The position numbers and the translations under genes are program-made. The notes below the pieces were generated by a model, which did not search any database, was not told the DNA's origin, and saw only the letters and a program-made list of their open reading frames with translations. From Symsagittifera roscoffensis (taxonomy: Eukaryota > Xenacoelomorpha > Acoela > Convolutidae): a stretch of 64,000 nucleotides of DNA. Location of the stretch: positions 13,600,640-13,664,639 of the forward strand of contig NC_087070.1 of assembly GCF_963678635.1 (NCBI RefSeq), in the 5' to 3' direction. How positions within the stretch are numbered: the stretch's first letter is position 1; every line of letters begins with the position of its first letter. Shown piece after piece: positions 24,096-34,925 of the stretch.

Positions 24096-25854
24096 CAAGA
24101 ATCAAGAAAAAAGGTTATGTCACCGCAACAAAGTCTCCAAAAGCGGTCTACCTGACTTAAAACTAGGTTGGTTGACACGGTAAACCCTTCCAGTTGAATC
24201 AAAAGATGTTTTGATAAAATTTTCTGCCGCTCGGAGGGTACCTGTGATTTGGACCCTCCGAACCAACAAATTCTAAAAAATTATTCTTTTCCGAGATTAT
24301 CAACCCAAAAACGGCTGCGGTCCGGAAAAGTGATCCAAAATGTCGACTTATGGTACCAAAATTATCCCGATCGGATGACTAGTCTTTGAGAAATTGCCAA
24401 AAACGTGTTTGTCCAAATGGCCTTTTTTCACCACCTGTATAGGTTCTGAGAAACTTTTTCCGCAATTCCTATCAAAAAAGCCTAAAAATAATTGAAACAA
24501 GCGTAGTAGCCCTGTACGGCACTGGAATAGTGCAAAAAACCGGATCAAAATTGGTTTGGAGACAAAAATTTGGCCAATAACTATCAAATTTGGACCCTCC
24601 GATTCCTTCCTTTTCCGATCCTTAAGTCGTTAGCTCTATCTACGGAGCTGATCGGAGGGTTACTCAAGAATTTCTCTAGTAACCGAGCACGTTATGCTAG
24701 CACGCTCCTAACGCAAAAAATTTTATTGCTCTAACTCTAAAAACTCAAAAACTCGATCCCCAAAACAGATTGACAAAATTCAGAAAATTATCGAAATTTT
24801 GACCGAAAAATTTTGGTTTTTTCCAACTTCTACTGAGTCTTTTCTCACGCGGTTTCTTTAGTTAGGGGGATCGAACTACGTAGCTACTCCCTATATAAAA
24901 GCTTTTTGTTGTTCGGAAAAGCTCGGATATCCAAAAACTTGGGGGTCTACAGTTTGATCGAAAATCGATGATTTTCGACAAAATTGGGTGTTTTTTGGGT
25001 CTAACTTAGGAGATAAGTAATATGTAATAAGGATAATAACCTATTAGTAATCGTTAATGAATAGTACTATACCCTCTTTTGCACCAAAATACCCGAATTA
25101 AGACCCTTAACTCGGAAATTTGTAATCGATGGAGGGTACAATCGGACCGCGCCAATCGTGTCCCACCACTTAAGTTTTAATGAAATAGTACCCGAACGAT
25201 ACTAAAATTGCTTCAACGATACCAAACAGTCGTTGCGGATGTTGTCCTTGATGTCCCTGATGAGTGTGGAACACGTTGATCAGCTGGCCACTCTACCCTG
25301 CGGCCACCGGCAAAATCACCATTAACGTGCTTAAACACTCAAATTACACTCGAGGGAGGGTATCCAACCCTTCACCAAAACACACAATCTTTCTATCAGA
25401 AACGATATAAATCAATCTGAAACAACAACAAATAGGAAGGTCAGATCACATCTCGTCCGGAAATAACATATAAACTGTCACTTTATGTTTTTTACTGTTT
25501 TTGGTCTTTTTTGGATTTTTTACTGTTTCTTGTACTTTTTTGTTTTCAAATAAATTTATTTTTGGCTTTTTCTTGGTTATACACTATTTTTGTTTGGTTT
25601 TACGCTTTCTCTTTAATTGTTTTTGGTCCCGGGACCTTGGGACAAGCGGGTTCATGACTTCCCACCTAACCCTCCGGCCCCCGGAATTTTCGGTGTTAAC
25701 TGAGTTAAAAAGCTAAATCGTACTGGACGGAGGGTACGCACCTTCCCCCCAGTACAATAACGGTCATTAAGGCCTCTAACTCGGGCATACGCCCGGAGCG
25801 GAGGGTTCGTCGCTGAAACGCTTGCTGATCATGATGGTCTTATGCCTTTGACAG

Positions 25855-25872
25855 GCCCACCCAGGAGCGCCA
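25855..25872 (-). promoter_or_regulatory. primer-binding site of the left copy (candidate)
   Basis: The sense sequence is TGGCGCTCCTGGGTGGGC, 12 bp downstream of the LTR end. Its complement matches the 3' end of animal tRNA-Asn, as I remember it, at 16 of 18 bases, including CCA. Confidence 0.5.
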
Positions 25873-25884
25873 TAAAAACGTCTA

Positions 25885-26769
25885 TGTAACATTCGCCCAA
25901 ATACTACACAGCGACGGAGCGAAGAAAAAGTACCTATTAACGACTGGCAGGCGTCAGTTACCTTAATCCTACTCGCTTTTCACCGTCTCGACCTTGCCAG
26001 TTGATTTTCTGGTCTGTCTAGGGCAAAGTAAAAAGTTACCATTTTCAGGCCATCAGTCAAACGACTTTTGATCAGCTTTCGTTTACATGCGAACACAACC
26101 ACATAGCTGAGTCTCGGATCCTCAAACTACGTGATTGTCATTAAAAACACGGCTCGAACAACCTATTTTAATATGTTTTTGTGTGACAGTTCTATATTAA
26201 ATCCATTGGAGATGGATTGACCCTTTCCTCTCTCTAGCTACTCATATTCTGAAATATCAAACAATAACGGTGTTAATTAAGAGATCTATGACATTCCAGT
26301 AGCTATAAAGTTAGTTCTATATAGTCCCTTCACATAAACAGTCTCTGGGGGACCAAGCCTCCGCTCCCGTAATATTCCTGAGATAACGCTCTTATCTCTT
26401 CCAATTTGTGTCCCGGGAGGGTTCCGTGGTGTATTTCTTCGCCCACTGAAGCCTCCTTCTCCACCAATACCTGTTGACAAGTGTCTTATCGTGCGTTGTT
26501 GCCACGATAAGAGGCTTCGTACTTTTCGTCTCTGGTACGACTGTTTTTCACAATATCTGTCGTTGTTCTTTTATTTCGTCACTTTTTCAGTCAAAATGGC
26601 CGTTTTTCGTATTTCTGAGAAATATTCTTCTTCCAATCGAAATTTTAAAAATAAAAATTCTAGAATATTCCGACCCTCCTTCGCAATTCTTTTTCGTCAA
26701 TAAGGCCTATAGTCGTTCTTTTTTACGTCGCCGGAAGGTTGTGCTGTGCCAGTCTGGCAGAATGGCACA
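25885..26769 (-). repeat. 5' LTR of the left copy
   Basis: This 885 bp LTR is a direct repeat of 2348-3232 with about a dozen differences by eye. In sense orientation it starts TGTGCC at 26769 and ends TTACA at 25885. Confidence 0.9.
26317..26324 (-). promoter_or_regulatory. candidate TATA box in the left 5' LTR
   Basis: The sense sequence GGGACTATATAGA is conserved in the LTRs of both copies. It lies about 445 bp into the LTR, a plausible place for the U3 promoter. It has no experimental support. Confidence 0.3.
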
Positions 26770-26797
26770 CGTCGGCTTGATGTCCGGCACCAGGGAT
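26770..26797. other. 28 bp spacer between the two 5' LTRs
   Basis: The first 16 bp are the detached end of the MITE at 1918-2347, beginning with the CGT repeated at 2345-2347. The last 12 bp are not assigned. The spacer shows where one element stops and the other begins. Confidence 0.75.
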
Positions 26798-27678
26798 TGT
26801 GCCATTCTGCCAGATGACACGGCACAACCTTCCGGCGACGTAAAAAAGGACGGCTAAAGGCCTTATGAACGAAAAAGTGTTGCGAAGGAGGGTCAGAATG
26901 TTCTAGAATTTTTAATTTTAAAATTTCGATTGAAGAGTGAACATTTCTGAGAAATAGAAAAAAGACGGCCATTTTGAATAAAAAAGACGAAAAAGAGAAC
27001 GACGCCAAAAATTGTGAAGAACAGTCGTACCAGAGACAAGAAAATTACGAAGCTTCTTATCGTGGCAATAACACACGATAAGAACCTTAGCGACGGATAT
27101 TTGTGGAGAAGGAGGCTTCAGTGGGGGAAGAAATATACCACGGAACCCTCCCGGAACACGAAATATAAGAGATAAGAGTGTTATCTCAAGAATATTACGG
27201 GAGCGGAGGCTTGGTCCCCCAGAGACTGTCTATGTGAAGGGACTATATAGACTGACTGTATAGCTGCTATAATGTCATAGATCTTAATTAACACCGTTAT
27301 TATTTAATATTTCAGAGCATGAGTAGCTAGAAAAGGGAAAGGGTCAATCCATCTCCAATGGATTTAATATAAAACTGTCACACAAAAACATATTAAAATA
27401 GGTTGTTTCAGCCGTGTTTTTAATGACAATCACGTAGTCTGAGGATCCGAGACTCAGCTATGTGGTTGTGTTCGCATGTAAACGAAAGCTGATCAAAAGT
27501 CGTTTGACTGATGGCCTAAAAATGGTAACTTTTACTTTGCCCTAGACAGACCAGAAAATCAACTGGCAAGGTCGAGACGGTGAAAAACGAGTAGAATTAA
27601 GGTAACTGACGCCTGCCAGTCGTTGATAGGCACTTTTTCTACGCTCCGTCGCTGTGTGATATTTGGGCGAATGTTACA
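26798..27678 (+). repeat. 5' LTR of the right copy
   Basis: This 881 bp LTR starts TGTGCCATTCTGCC and ends GGGCGAATGTTACA. It pairs with 52676-53542. With the left 5' LTR it forms a near-perfect inverted repeat around the 28 bp spacer. Confidence 0.9.
27243..27250 (+). promoter_or_regulatory. candidate TATA box in the right 5' LTR
   Basis: CTATATAGA lies about 446 bp into the LTR and is conserved with the left copy. A TATAAAA about 120 bp further on is an alternative, but it is not conserved in the left copy. Confidence 0.3.
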
Positions 27679-27690
27679 TAGACGTTTTTA

Positions 27691-27708
27691 TGGCGCTCCT
27701 GGGTGGGC
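27691..27708 (+). promoter_or_regulatory. primer-binding site of the right copy (candidate)
   Basis: TGGCGCTCCTGGGTGGGC lies 12 bp after the LTR end and is identical to the left copy. It is the expected minus-strand primer site, and its complement resembles the tRNA-Asn 3' end at 16 of 18 bases. Confidence 0.5.
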
Positions 27709-29530
27709 CTGTTAAAGGCATGAAACCATCATGATCAGCAAGGGTTTCAGCGACAAACCCTCCGCTCCGGGCGTATGCCCGAGTTAGAGGTCTTAATGAC
27801 CGTTGTTGTACTAGGGGGAAGGTGCGTACCCTCCGTCTAGTACAATTTAGCTTTTTAACTTAGTTAACACCGAAAATTGCGGGGGCCGGAGGGTTAGGTG
27901 GGAAGTCATGAACCCGCTTGTCCCGAGGTCCCGGGACCAAAAACAACTAAAGATAAAGCGTAAAACCAAACAAAAATAGTGTATAACCAAGAAAAAGCCA
28001 AAAACAAATTTATTTAAAAACAAAAAAGTACAAAAAACAGTAAAAAATCCAAAAAAGACCAAAAATAGTAAAAAACATAAAGTGACAGTTTATATGTTAT
28101 TTCCGGACGAGATGTGATCTGACCTTCCTATTTGTTGTTGTTTCAGGTTGATTTATATCGTTTCTGATAGAAAGTTTGTGTGTTTTGGTGAAGGGTTGGA
28201 TACCCTCCCTCGAGTGTAATTTGAGTGTTCAAGCACGTTAATGGTAATTTTGCCGGTGGCCGGAGGGTAGAGTGGCAAGCTGATCAACGTGTTCCACACT
28301 CAACAGGGACATCAAAGACAACATCCGCAACGACTGTTGGATATCGTTGAAGCAATTTTAGTATCGTTCGGGTACTATTTCTTTAAAACTTAAGTGGTGG
28401 GGGGCACGATTGGCGCGGTCCGATTGTACCCTCCATCGATTACAAATTTCCGAGTTAAGGGTCTTAATTCGGATATTTTGGTGCAAAGGAGGGTATAGTA
28501 CTATTCATTAACGACTATTAATAGATTATTATCCTTATTATATATTACTTATCTCCTAAGTTAGACCCAAAAAACACTTCTGAATTTTGTCAATCTGTTT
28601 TGGGGATCGAGTTTTTGAGTTTTTAGAGTTAGAGCAATAAAATTTTTTGCGTTAGGAGCGTGCTAGCATAACGTGCTCGGTTACTAGAGAAATTCTTGAG
28701 TAACCCTCCGATCAGCTCCGTAGATAGAGCTAACGACTTAAGGTTTGGAAAAGGAAGGAATCGGAGGGTCCAAATTTGATAGTTTTTGGCCAAATTTTTG
28801 TTTCTAAACCAATTTTGGTCCGGTTTTTTGCATTTTTCCAGTGCCGTACAGAGCTACTACGCTCATTTCAAGTATTTTTAGGCACTTTCGACCGGAATTG
28901 CGGAAAAAGTCTTTCAGAACCTATATAGGTGGTGAAAAAAGGCCATTTTGACGAACGCGTTTTTGGCGATTTCTCAAAGACTAGTTATCCGATTGGGATA
29001 ATTTTGGTACCATAAGTCGAAGTTTTTGACCACTTTTCCGAATCGCAACCGTTTTTGGGTTGAATATTTCGGAAAAGAAACATTTTTTAGAATTTGTTGG
29101 TTCGGAGGGTCCAAATCACGGGCAACCCTCCGAGCGGCAGAAAATTTTATCAAAACATCTTTTTATTCAACTGGGAAGGTTGACCGTGTCAGCCAACCTA
29201 GTTTTAAGTCAGGTAGACCGCTTTCAGAGGCTTTACTGTACTGCGGTGTGATAACCCTTTTTCTTGATTTTGGGGGGACCCTCCGAAGTGACCCTCCGGA
29301 GTCAGCTAAACCCTTTAGCAACCCTCCTTAGTGGAAAGTTTCCACGAGATCATCCTAAGAAGTTAAAACAGCTCCCCTTAGAGCTCCTAGCTTGTTTTGA
29401 CGCTTTTTGAAGCTAGGGGGAGAACCTTCTAAGCGAGATCAAAAAATTTGAAAATTTTGGAGGTACCCTCCGAAGTAACCCTCCGGAGCATATTAAGCAT
29501 CTTATTGACCCACCTTAGTAAATTTAGGGG

Positions 29531-29635
29531 GACCCTCCGAAGTAACTTGGGTGATTAGGGTACCCTCCGAAGTAACTTGGGTGATCAAGGTACCCTCCGA
29601 GGTAACTTGGGTGATCAAGGTACCCTCCGAGGTAA
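29531..29635 (+). repeat. 30 bp minisatellite in the leader (right copy)
   Basis: Three full units and one partial unit of about 30 bp each contain ACCCTCCGARGTAAC and TTGGGTGAT. The left copy has only one such unit at the homologous place (about 23790-23830), so the array expanded in the right copy's lineage. Confidence 0.75.
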
Positions 29636-29941
29636 CCCTCCGGAGTGTCTTAAACCTTCTAACGATCTTCCTTGTTAGAGACTAGAGTAAACTTTCTGTG
29701 GCAATTTGGGCAACGGAAAACATCCATTTAATTAGGATCATATTAGGATATTAGGCGTGCTTATCAGGATCATAAGAACCCATTTTGACCCGGAAATTCG
29801 TGATCAACTTTGGATTCTACATTGGGTGTATTAGAAGTACCCGACAAAATTTGTTTTTGATTGTGATTTTGGTTGTGTGGTTGCCTTGAGCTACTTAATA
29901 GGAAAGTTCGGGCAATCCGGGAACAAATAAAGGAAGACCTC

Positions 29942-30156
29942 GGTGGGTGTATTAGGCAAATACACACCCACTTGAGAAGAAAAATTGTTCCCTACTCTCG
30001 TGCACTTGGAGCAGTCCGAGTGTGGGAGAGCTTTTTCATAGACTTTAGAAATTTTCGATCAGAGGTTGCCTTGAGCTACTTAATAGGACAGCTCGGGCAA
30101 TCGCAGGGCACCTAAAAGAAGAACTCGGTGGGTGTATTCAGCAAATACACACCCAC
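29942..30156 (+). repeat. duplicated leader unit with two hairpins (right copy)
   Basis: Two related units of about 185 bp begin GGTTGCCTTGAGCTACTTAA. Each has the hairpin GTGGGTGTATT ... AATACACACCCAC (29942-29971 and 30127-30156), which pairs over about 11 bp with a 2-base bulge. Homologous to 23243-23457. Confidence 0.65.
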
Positions 30157-30653
30157 TTGAGAAGACTGTGTCCTGGGCTTTGTTCTTTCGGATCGTTCCG
30201 ATTGAGGGAAGTCTTTTTCTTTAAGACTAAGTTTTATTGATCTGTTTCTGAGTCATCACTGCTTTTTATCAAAGATTGTTTAATTTTAACAAAGCAGTGA
30301 CTTGATAAATTGTGTGGCGATAAATTAATACTGACAAAAGGGTCGCTGTCACCTGTAGGATATTCTAATCTGATTATCTATTGTGTTTGGTGTGTCAATT
30401 ATATCTTGTGAAAATTCTGTGATACTGTTATAATATACGACAGGGTTGGGCTAGCATTATATCAATACTGAGTAAGCCCTGTGTGTGTGTGTGTAACTCT
30501 AACGGAGTCACTAATATTGTCATTGAGAAATCTAAGAGACACTCTTGATACTTACGAGGTCGAGGAGGCAGCGTTAAGTAATTTAACTTGAATTTGTTTG
30601 CGGTACGTGTGCGTCGCCATTAAATCATACGAAAATTGTTTTTGTAACAAAGC

Positions 30654-33600
30654 ATGCAGCGCAGGGACTCGTTAGGATCGACTACTAAGATCCCCAGGCT
30701 GAGTAAGGGCAGCACGCGAAAGTTTAAAACTAGGCGTAGCCAGTCCTCGTTTAGCAGCGCCTCCGACGTGTTTGCCGAAAACGAATCGACTAAAGGTCAA
30801 CCTGATCTTTCAGTGAGCGAAATGAGATTGAGGAGCGAGAAAAACCTCGATGGCGATCAAAGGCGGAGCGCCGAAACCGGAACCGCGAGCGAAACGCTTG
30901 TGGACCCCTTTGACGAGGAAGAACAGACGCTCATTCGACCCGACTTTGAGCCGAGCGAGGACCTCGAGCGGGAGGAAGTCGAGAGGACGGAGGAGACCTC
31001 GGAGCGTTCCGAGGTCGAGCCGCGAGAGGAAGTCTTATTCAAGGGAATGTCCAAATCGGAGACCAAGAGTCACAGGTGGAGGGGAGAATACTCACATTCG
31101 GCTAGTACCCACTCATCCCTGGCCAAGCAGAGCAACAATGCAATGATGTCGAGTATAAACCCGAGTGAAGAACAACCGGGTTCGAAGGCCAAGAAGAGTT
31201 GGAAGTCATTGTACGACGAGCGCATGGCGTCACTGCCAACTATAGGTTTAACTTCCAGTTATGAATACCCGGAGACATCCCATCCGGATGTGAATTTCAC
31301 ACCGTGCCCAAGGAACGATAAGAACGGGAAGGCGTTATCAGCTTCGCCGACCAGGCCCATGTCAGATGGGATAACGATGGGAGCGTCATCAACCTTCGAC
31401 AGATTAATGACGTCCATGAGCAAGCAAAAGGGCGGTGCGTCGTCAAGCACCAGGCTGCAGCCGCAGTTGACCTCATCTACTCTGGGACTAACCCCGTCAT
31501 TTGGGGCCACTGGCGACACAAGTGACATGTTCGCTGGCGTAATGAATGTTCTGGATGAACTGAGACGGGACTTGACTAAAAGAATAGATCAGGTTGATGA
31601 GAGAGCTCACAAGGGTCAAGAGAATCTGAGAGATGAACTAACGCACGTGAAGTCGCAGGCGAGGGTTGATCAAGCTCAGTTGATTCGCAACACCGATCAA
31701 TGCCTGGCGGAGAGCCTGGCACAAGCAAGCAAGGAGTCATATGAAAGAGAGGCTAGGATGACCAGGGACATCGAACGATTGTTGAACGATCATGATAGTA
31801 CCTACGCCCAAACGATGACTGGCCTGGAAAAGAGGTTGGACGCCAAATCTGACTTGATGATGCGGAAGCTTGACGCGATCCTGAATGGGAGTAGTTGGCA
31901 GGAGCATTCCAACTCAAAGGAGCGCTCACGCCATGCGAATGTTGGAGATGGTACGGGCAACAGTGCCAGAGCCCTGCAAGGCTCGAGAACGAACTACGAG
32001 CATAGAAACAAGGAGCGGCCAAGAGCAGCCCCGCAGAGGCCTGGCTGGACGAATCCAGTCCCGCCAGAGGCAGATGCCACTCCGGAGACAAGATTGCCAA
32101 CCGTGCCACAAGTCAGTTCAGTACCAGATCTGACTACAGTCTCACAGGACACAACGATGTATGCCTCGATGTTTGAGCCTCTGAACAGATCTCTCGAAAC
32201 GTTCATCACCAAGCTCTCGAAGTCAACCGAGAGAGGAGAGAGGTCAAGAAGGACACGGAAAAAGCCGAAGTCATATAAAGACGAGTCAGACGGCTGCATT
32301 GATACTTGGATAGAAGTGATGAAGTTACACTTTGAGGAAGAGAGTCTCTCCAAGAAACAAGAGTGCAGCGCGCTGACGAGCAACCTGGAGGGTACTGCAT
32401 TAAATTGTGTAATGGCGAAAAGAGTCAATGAGAGAGACAGCGCTCGCAAGATATTCGACATCCTGCTGAATCGTTTCGGCTCTGGAGTACAAGGGCACCA
32501 GGCTATGGTGAAGTTCGAGATGAAGAGAGATGAAGAATCAATAGATAAATTCTTGGACGACCTTGAATTGCTCTGGAGGGGAAGCAACCCGGATGAGAGA
32601 ATATCCGAGCGAAACTTGGCGATTGCTTCGAAGTTCATGGATGGAGTAAGGAGTGAGGAGTTGAAGACGATGTTGGCCACTCACTTCACCCTGTCGCTTG
32701 ACCAGGTACCCACGCCTGATGACTTGCGTATGAAGTCACGCGAGTATTTACTCATAAAACCGAGAGCGCAAAACCGTTACAGCAATTATGGCAACTATAG
32801 CGGGACAAACACTGGTGCGAATTCCAGTTGGTACAAACCTCGCGATGACATGGACAAGAGGAGGTCGTGCGCGAATTGTGGTTCGATGGACCATCACGTC
32901 TCTGCGTGTTCTGCATACAAACAGAACATGAAGGCCATAGGCTACTTTCTCGAGGACGCCGACGCGACCGACGAGGATCATGAGGAGTACGTCAGAGGGC
33001 TCATCATGAAATATGGTCCGAGGTGTTTCTTCTGTAATTTGGAGGGACACTTCAAGTCGGATTGTACTCAATTTTGGGACGCAGTAGCGGACGCGAAACA
33101 TCCCCGCCACGAAGAGGCGCTTTCGGGTGTCAAGGCCAGTCGAGCACGTCTGATGAACGAGGCTGAATCTCGGCGAAAGGAGACGACACCGAGCACCCTC
33201 ACGACCAAAAAGGTTAAGACATGGCCTGACGAGGTGGTAGCCTCGAACCTCGAAGCAGAGTCGACTAGCCCACTCAAGGTGGATTACGGCCTGGCGGCAA
33301 GGGCAGCGCTGCAGAATGTCAAACAGGACCTAGCCACGAAAGAAGTGGAGCAATGGGTAAGGTCGGAGTTGGAGAGCACAGATCTTCGGGAAAATCTTAA
33401 TGTACTGGGTAAAACGACAAAAGCAGAAGACAAAGAGGAACCCAAGAAACAGGGACTAAAACTGAACGTTATATCTGGTAAGACTTTCGGCATGACGAAG
33501 GCGGGGACCAAAATAATGTCCATCATCTCAGTCGCAGGGCACCAGGTGGTCAAGAACTTGAGTGAACCATCCGAGATTACACTAGTCCACCTGGACATCT

Positions 33601-34925
33601 ATGCCGACTACCTGAAGGAGAGGGATCCCAAACTGGACTCCAGGGCAGTGCGAGCGCTGCTCACAACGGGAGGTCCGAGGCTGATGAAAGTGGACGGACA
33701 TTATATCGATGTCCATGGCCCTTACCCGATCCTGATGAATGTAGATGGCATCAATATCTACACGAAAGCTCACATAACTGATGCGAACGACCAGATTGGC
33801 CGGATATACATTGGTAAAGAGGAGCTGAAGGTCAGACGAATCGGACACAACGCGATGCTCGAACAAGATGCGGTGCATATTGGTTGCGAGGCCGATCTGG
33901 CCGCACACGTTCTGGACGTGCAAGGCAGACAACTTTCAGTAAAGGGACTGCTAGACACGGGAGCAGTGGTTAGTGTCATGCCAGTCAAAACTTGGACCGA
34001 CATGGGTTTCGAAAGGTCGGATCTCATACCGACAAACATCAGGTTGGCAGCTGCCAATCAAGGAGCGATCTATGTCACCGGACGAACCCCGATCATTTCA
34101 CTGCAGCTCGGAGGAAGACATCTTTGGTTGAGCTTCCTAGTAGTAGAGAATTTGGATGAGTCCGACCAGTTCATCCTAGGAAGGGATTTCGTTCGCAACT
34201 TTGACGTCATGATTGATCTCAATGACGGATTGATTAGGATCAAGGATCCTGAGAGAAAGTATGAGAAAAGACCTCTTAATAAGATCTTAATTAATCAGGC
34301 CAAGCTGGCAATTTTTCTGGATCGAAAATTTAGATTAAAACCAAACCAAGCCGTAGTAGCGACGTTTAGGATGAGGAACTTGAATGAACTCAGCAATGAC
34401 AGACAGGTGTGTCTGGTACCAAATCCAAACAGTAAAAGCTCGGCTATTTTAGGAAGAAGCTTCTCACTCACTCAGAGCGGACTGTGTGTGAGTGTGTTAT
34501 TGAACACAGAAGCAACAACAGTGACAATACAGAGGGGAAAGAAACTTGGCTACGCTTTGCCTCTGAACACAGACTTTCAGAGTGTGGAGAACTTGAAGAA
34601 GTTTGATGTAACTAAATGTCCATTGCATGCGAACCAAGAATGTATAATGAAAAGAGTGAATGAATTGAAATCTTCTAGGAAATTGTTTTCAATGAAGTCG
34701 GAAACAGATGATGGGCTGTCTAGTTGTTCCAACTTCCCTGAGAGGCCGACGGAAGCAGAGTTAGCAGCGAATAAACCTGTCCTACCTGAGATAGAACATC
34801 TAAAGGGTAAAATATCAGACAAGGAACTAGATTCGCTCAGAGCGGTGCTAAATCGGAACGCAGACGTTTTATCGAAACATAAGGCTGACATAGGTTGTTG
34901 CAATTTTGTAGAGCACGAGATTTAG
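30654..34925 (+). CDS. Gag with nucleocapsid and aspartic protease (right copy)
   Basis: This is the longest uninterrupted piece, 1,423 codons. It has a basic head, an acidic region (residues 75-130), a helical region (280-420), a capsid-like block (about 545-620), two CCHC knuckles (CANCGSMDHHVSAC at 739 and CFFCNLEGHFKSDC at 789), a spacer, then retropepsin with GLLDTGAVVSVMP at about 1100 and FILGRDFV at about 1174. It would form particles, bind genomic RNA and cleave the polyprotein. The TAG after VEHEI is a nonsense change: the second half of the duplication reads through into RT in the same frame. The 5' leader ends with ACAAAGC just before the ATG. Confidence 0.9.
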   Translation: MQRRDSLGSTTKIPRLSKGSTRKFKTRRSQSSFSSASDVFAENESTKGQPDLSVSEMRLRSEKNLDGDQRRSAETGTASETLVDPFDEEEQTLIRPDFEPSEDLEREEVERTEETSERSEVEPREEVLFKGMSKSETKSHRWRGEYSHSASTHSSLAKQSNNAMMSSINPSEEQPGSKAKKSWKSLYDERMASLPTIGLTSSYEYPETSHPDVNFTPCPRNDKNGKALSASPTRPMSDGITMGASSTFDRLMTSMSKQKGGASSSTRLQPQLTSSTLGLTPSFGATGDTSDMFAGVMNVLDELRRDLTKRIDQVDERAHKGQENLRDELTHVKSQARVDQAQLIRNTDQCLAESLAQASKESYEREARMTRDIERLLNDHDSTYAQTMTGLEKRLDAKSDLMMRKLDAILNGSSWQEHSNSKERSRHANVGDGTGNSARALQGSRTNYEHRNKERPRAAPQRPGWTNPVPPEADATPETRLPTVPQVSSVPDLTTVSQDTTMYASMFEPLNRSLETFITKLSKSTERGERSRRTRKKPKSYKDESDGCIDTWIEVMKLHFEEESLSKKQECSALTSNLEGTALNCVMAKRVNERDSARKIFDILLNRFGSGVQGHQAMVKFEMKRDEESIDKFLDDLELLWRGSNPDERISERNLAIASKFMDGVRSEELKTMLATHFTLSLDQVPTPDDLRMKSREYLLIKPRAQNRYSNYGNYSGTNTGANSSWYKPRDDMDKRRSCANCGSMDHHVSACSAYKQNMKAIGYFLEDADATDEDHEEYVRGLIMKYGPRCFFCNLEGHFKSDCTQFWDAVADAKHPRHEEALSGVKASRARLMNEAESRRKETTPSTLTTKKVKTWPDEVVASNLEAESTSPLKVDYGLAARAALQNVKQDLATKEVEQWVRSELESTDLRENLNVLGKTTKAEDKEEPKKQGLKLNVISGKTFGMTKAGTKIMSIISVAGHQVVKNLSEPSEITLVHLDIYADYLKERDPKLDSRAVRALLTTGGPRLMKVDGHYIDVHGPYPILMNVDGINIYTKAHITDANDQIGRIYIGKEELKVRRIGHNAMLEQDAVHIGCEADLAAHVLDVQGRQLSVKGLLDTGAVVSVMPVKTWTDMGFERSDLIPTNIRLAAANQGAIYVTGRTPIISLQLGGRHLWLSFLVVENLDESDQFILGRDFVRNFDVMIDLNDGLIRIKDPERKYEKRPLNKILINQAKLAIFLDRKFRLKPNQAVVATFRMRNLNELSNDRQVCLVPNPNSKSSAILGRSFSLTQSGLCVSVLLNTEATTVTIQRGKKLGYALPLNTDFQSVENLKKFDVTKCPLHANQECIMKRVNELKSSRKLFSMKSETDDGLSSCSNFPERPTEAELAANKPVLPEIEHLKGKISDKELDSLRAVLNRNADVLSKHKADIGCCNFVEHEI

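Larger units (their letters stand above)
22747..25884 (-). other. 3.1 kb 5' leader of the left copy
   Basis: This non-coding leader matches 27679-30653 of the right copy. It contains a short (CA)n run near 22907, a pair of diverged repeats each with a strong hairpin (23243-23457), many GGAGGGT/ACCCTCC motifs and the primer site. Its short ORFs are not conserved. Confidence 0.7.
2348..26769 (-). mobile_element. left copy of giant Ty3/gypsy-type LTR retrotransposon
   Basis: This 24.4 kb element reads leftward. In sense order it has a 5' LTR (26769-25885), primer site, leader, gag-pro-pol-macro frame (22746-13336), structured gap, second giant frame (12861-3981), 3' UTR, polypurine tract and 3' LTR (3232-2348). 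Its two LTRs differ at only about a dozen positions by eye, so insertion was fairly recent. It is flanked by a 3 bp CGT repeat (2345-2347 and 26770-26772) inside a MITE. It is not autonomous: the RT lacks its YVDD box and both frames carry several stops and frameshifts. Confidence 0.92.
27679..30653 (+). other. 3 kb 5' leader of the right copy
   Basis: It is non-coding and homologous to 22747-25884. It carries at least 15 ACCCTCC or GGAGGGT motifs in both orientations, a 30 bp minisatellite, two hairpin units and a (GT)n run at about 30481-30494. ORFs in it are short and unconserved. Such a long leader suggests packaging, translation or replication signals, which is inference. Confidence 0.7.

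Noticed and set aside
25501-28062. 71-codon ORFs (25501-25716 plus and 27847-28062 minus) mirrored in the leaders
   Set aside because: They are antisense to the element and fall in T/A-rich leader sequence. They look like proteins with membrane segments only because of TTT-rich runs.
31994-32680. 228-codon minus-strand ORF opposite gag
   Set aside because: It is a shadow of the gag frame; codon bias on the sense strand keeps the antisense frame open. The same applies to 40452-39499.
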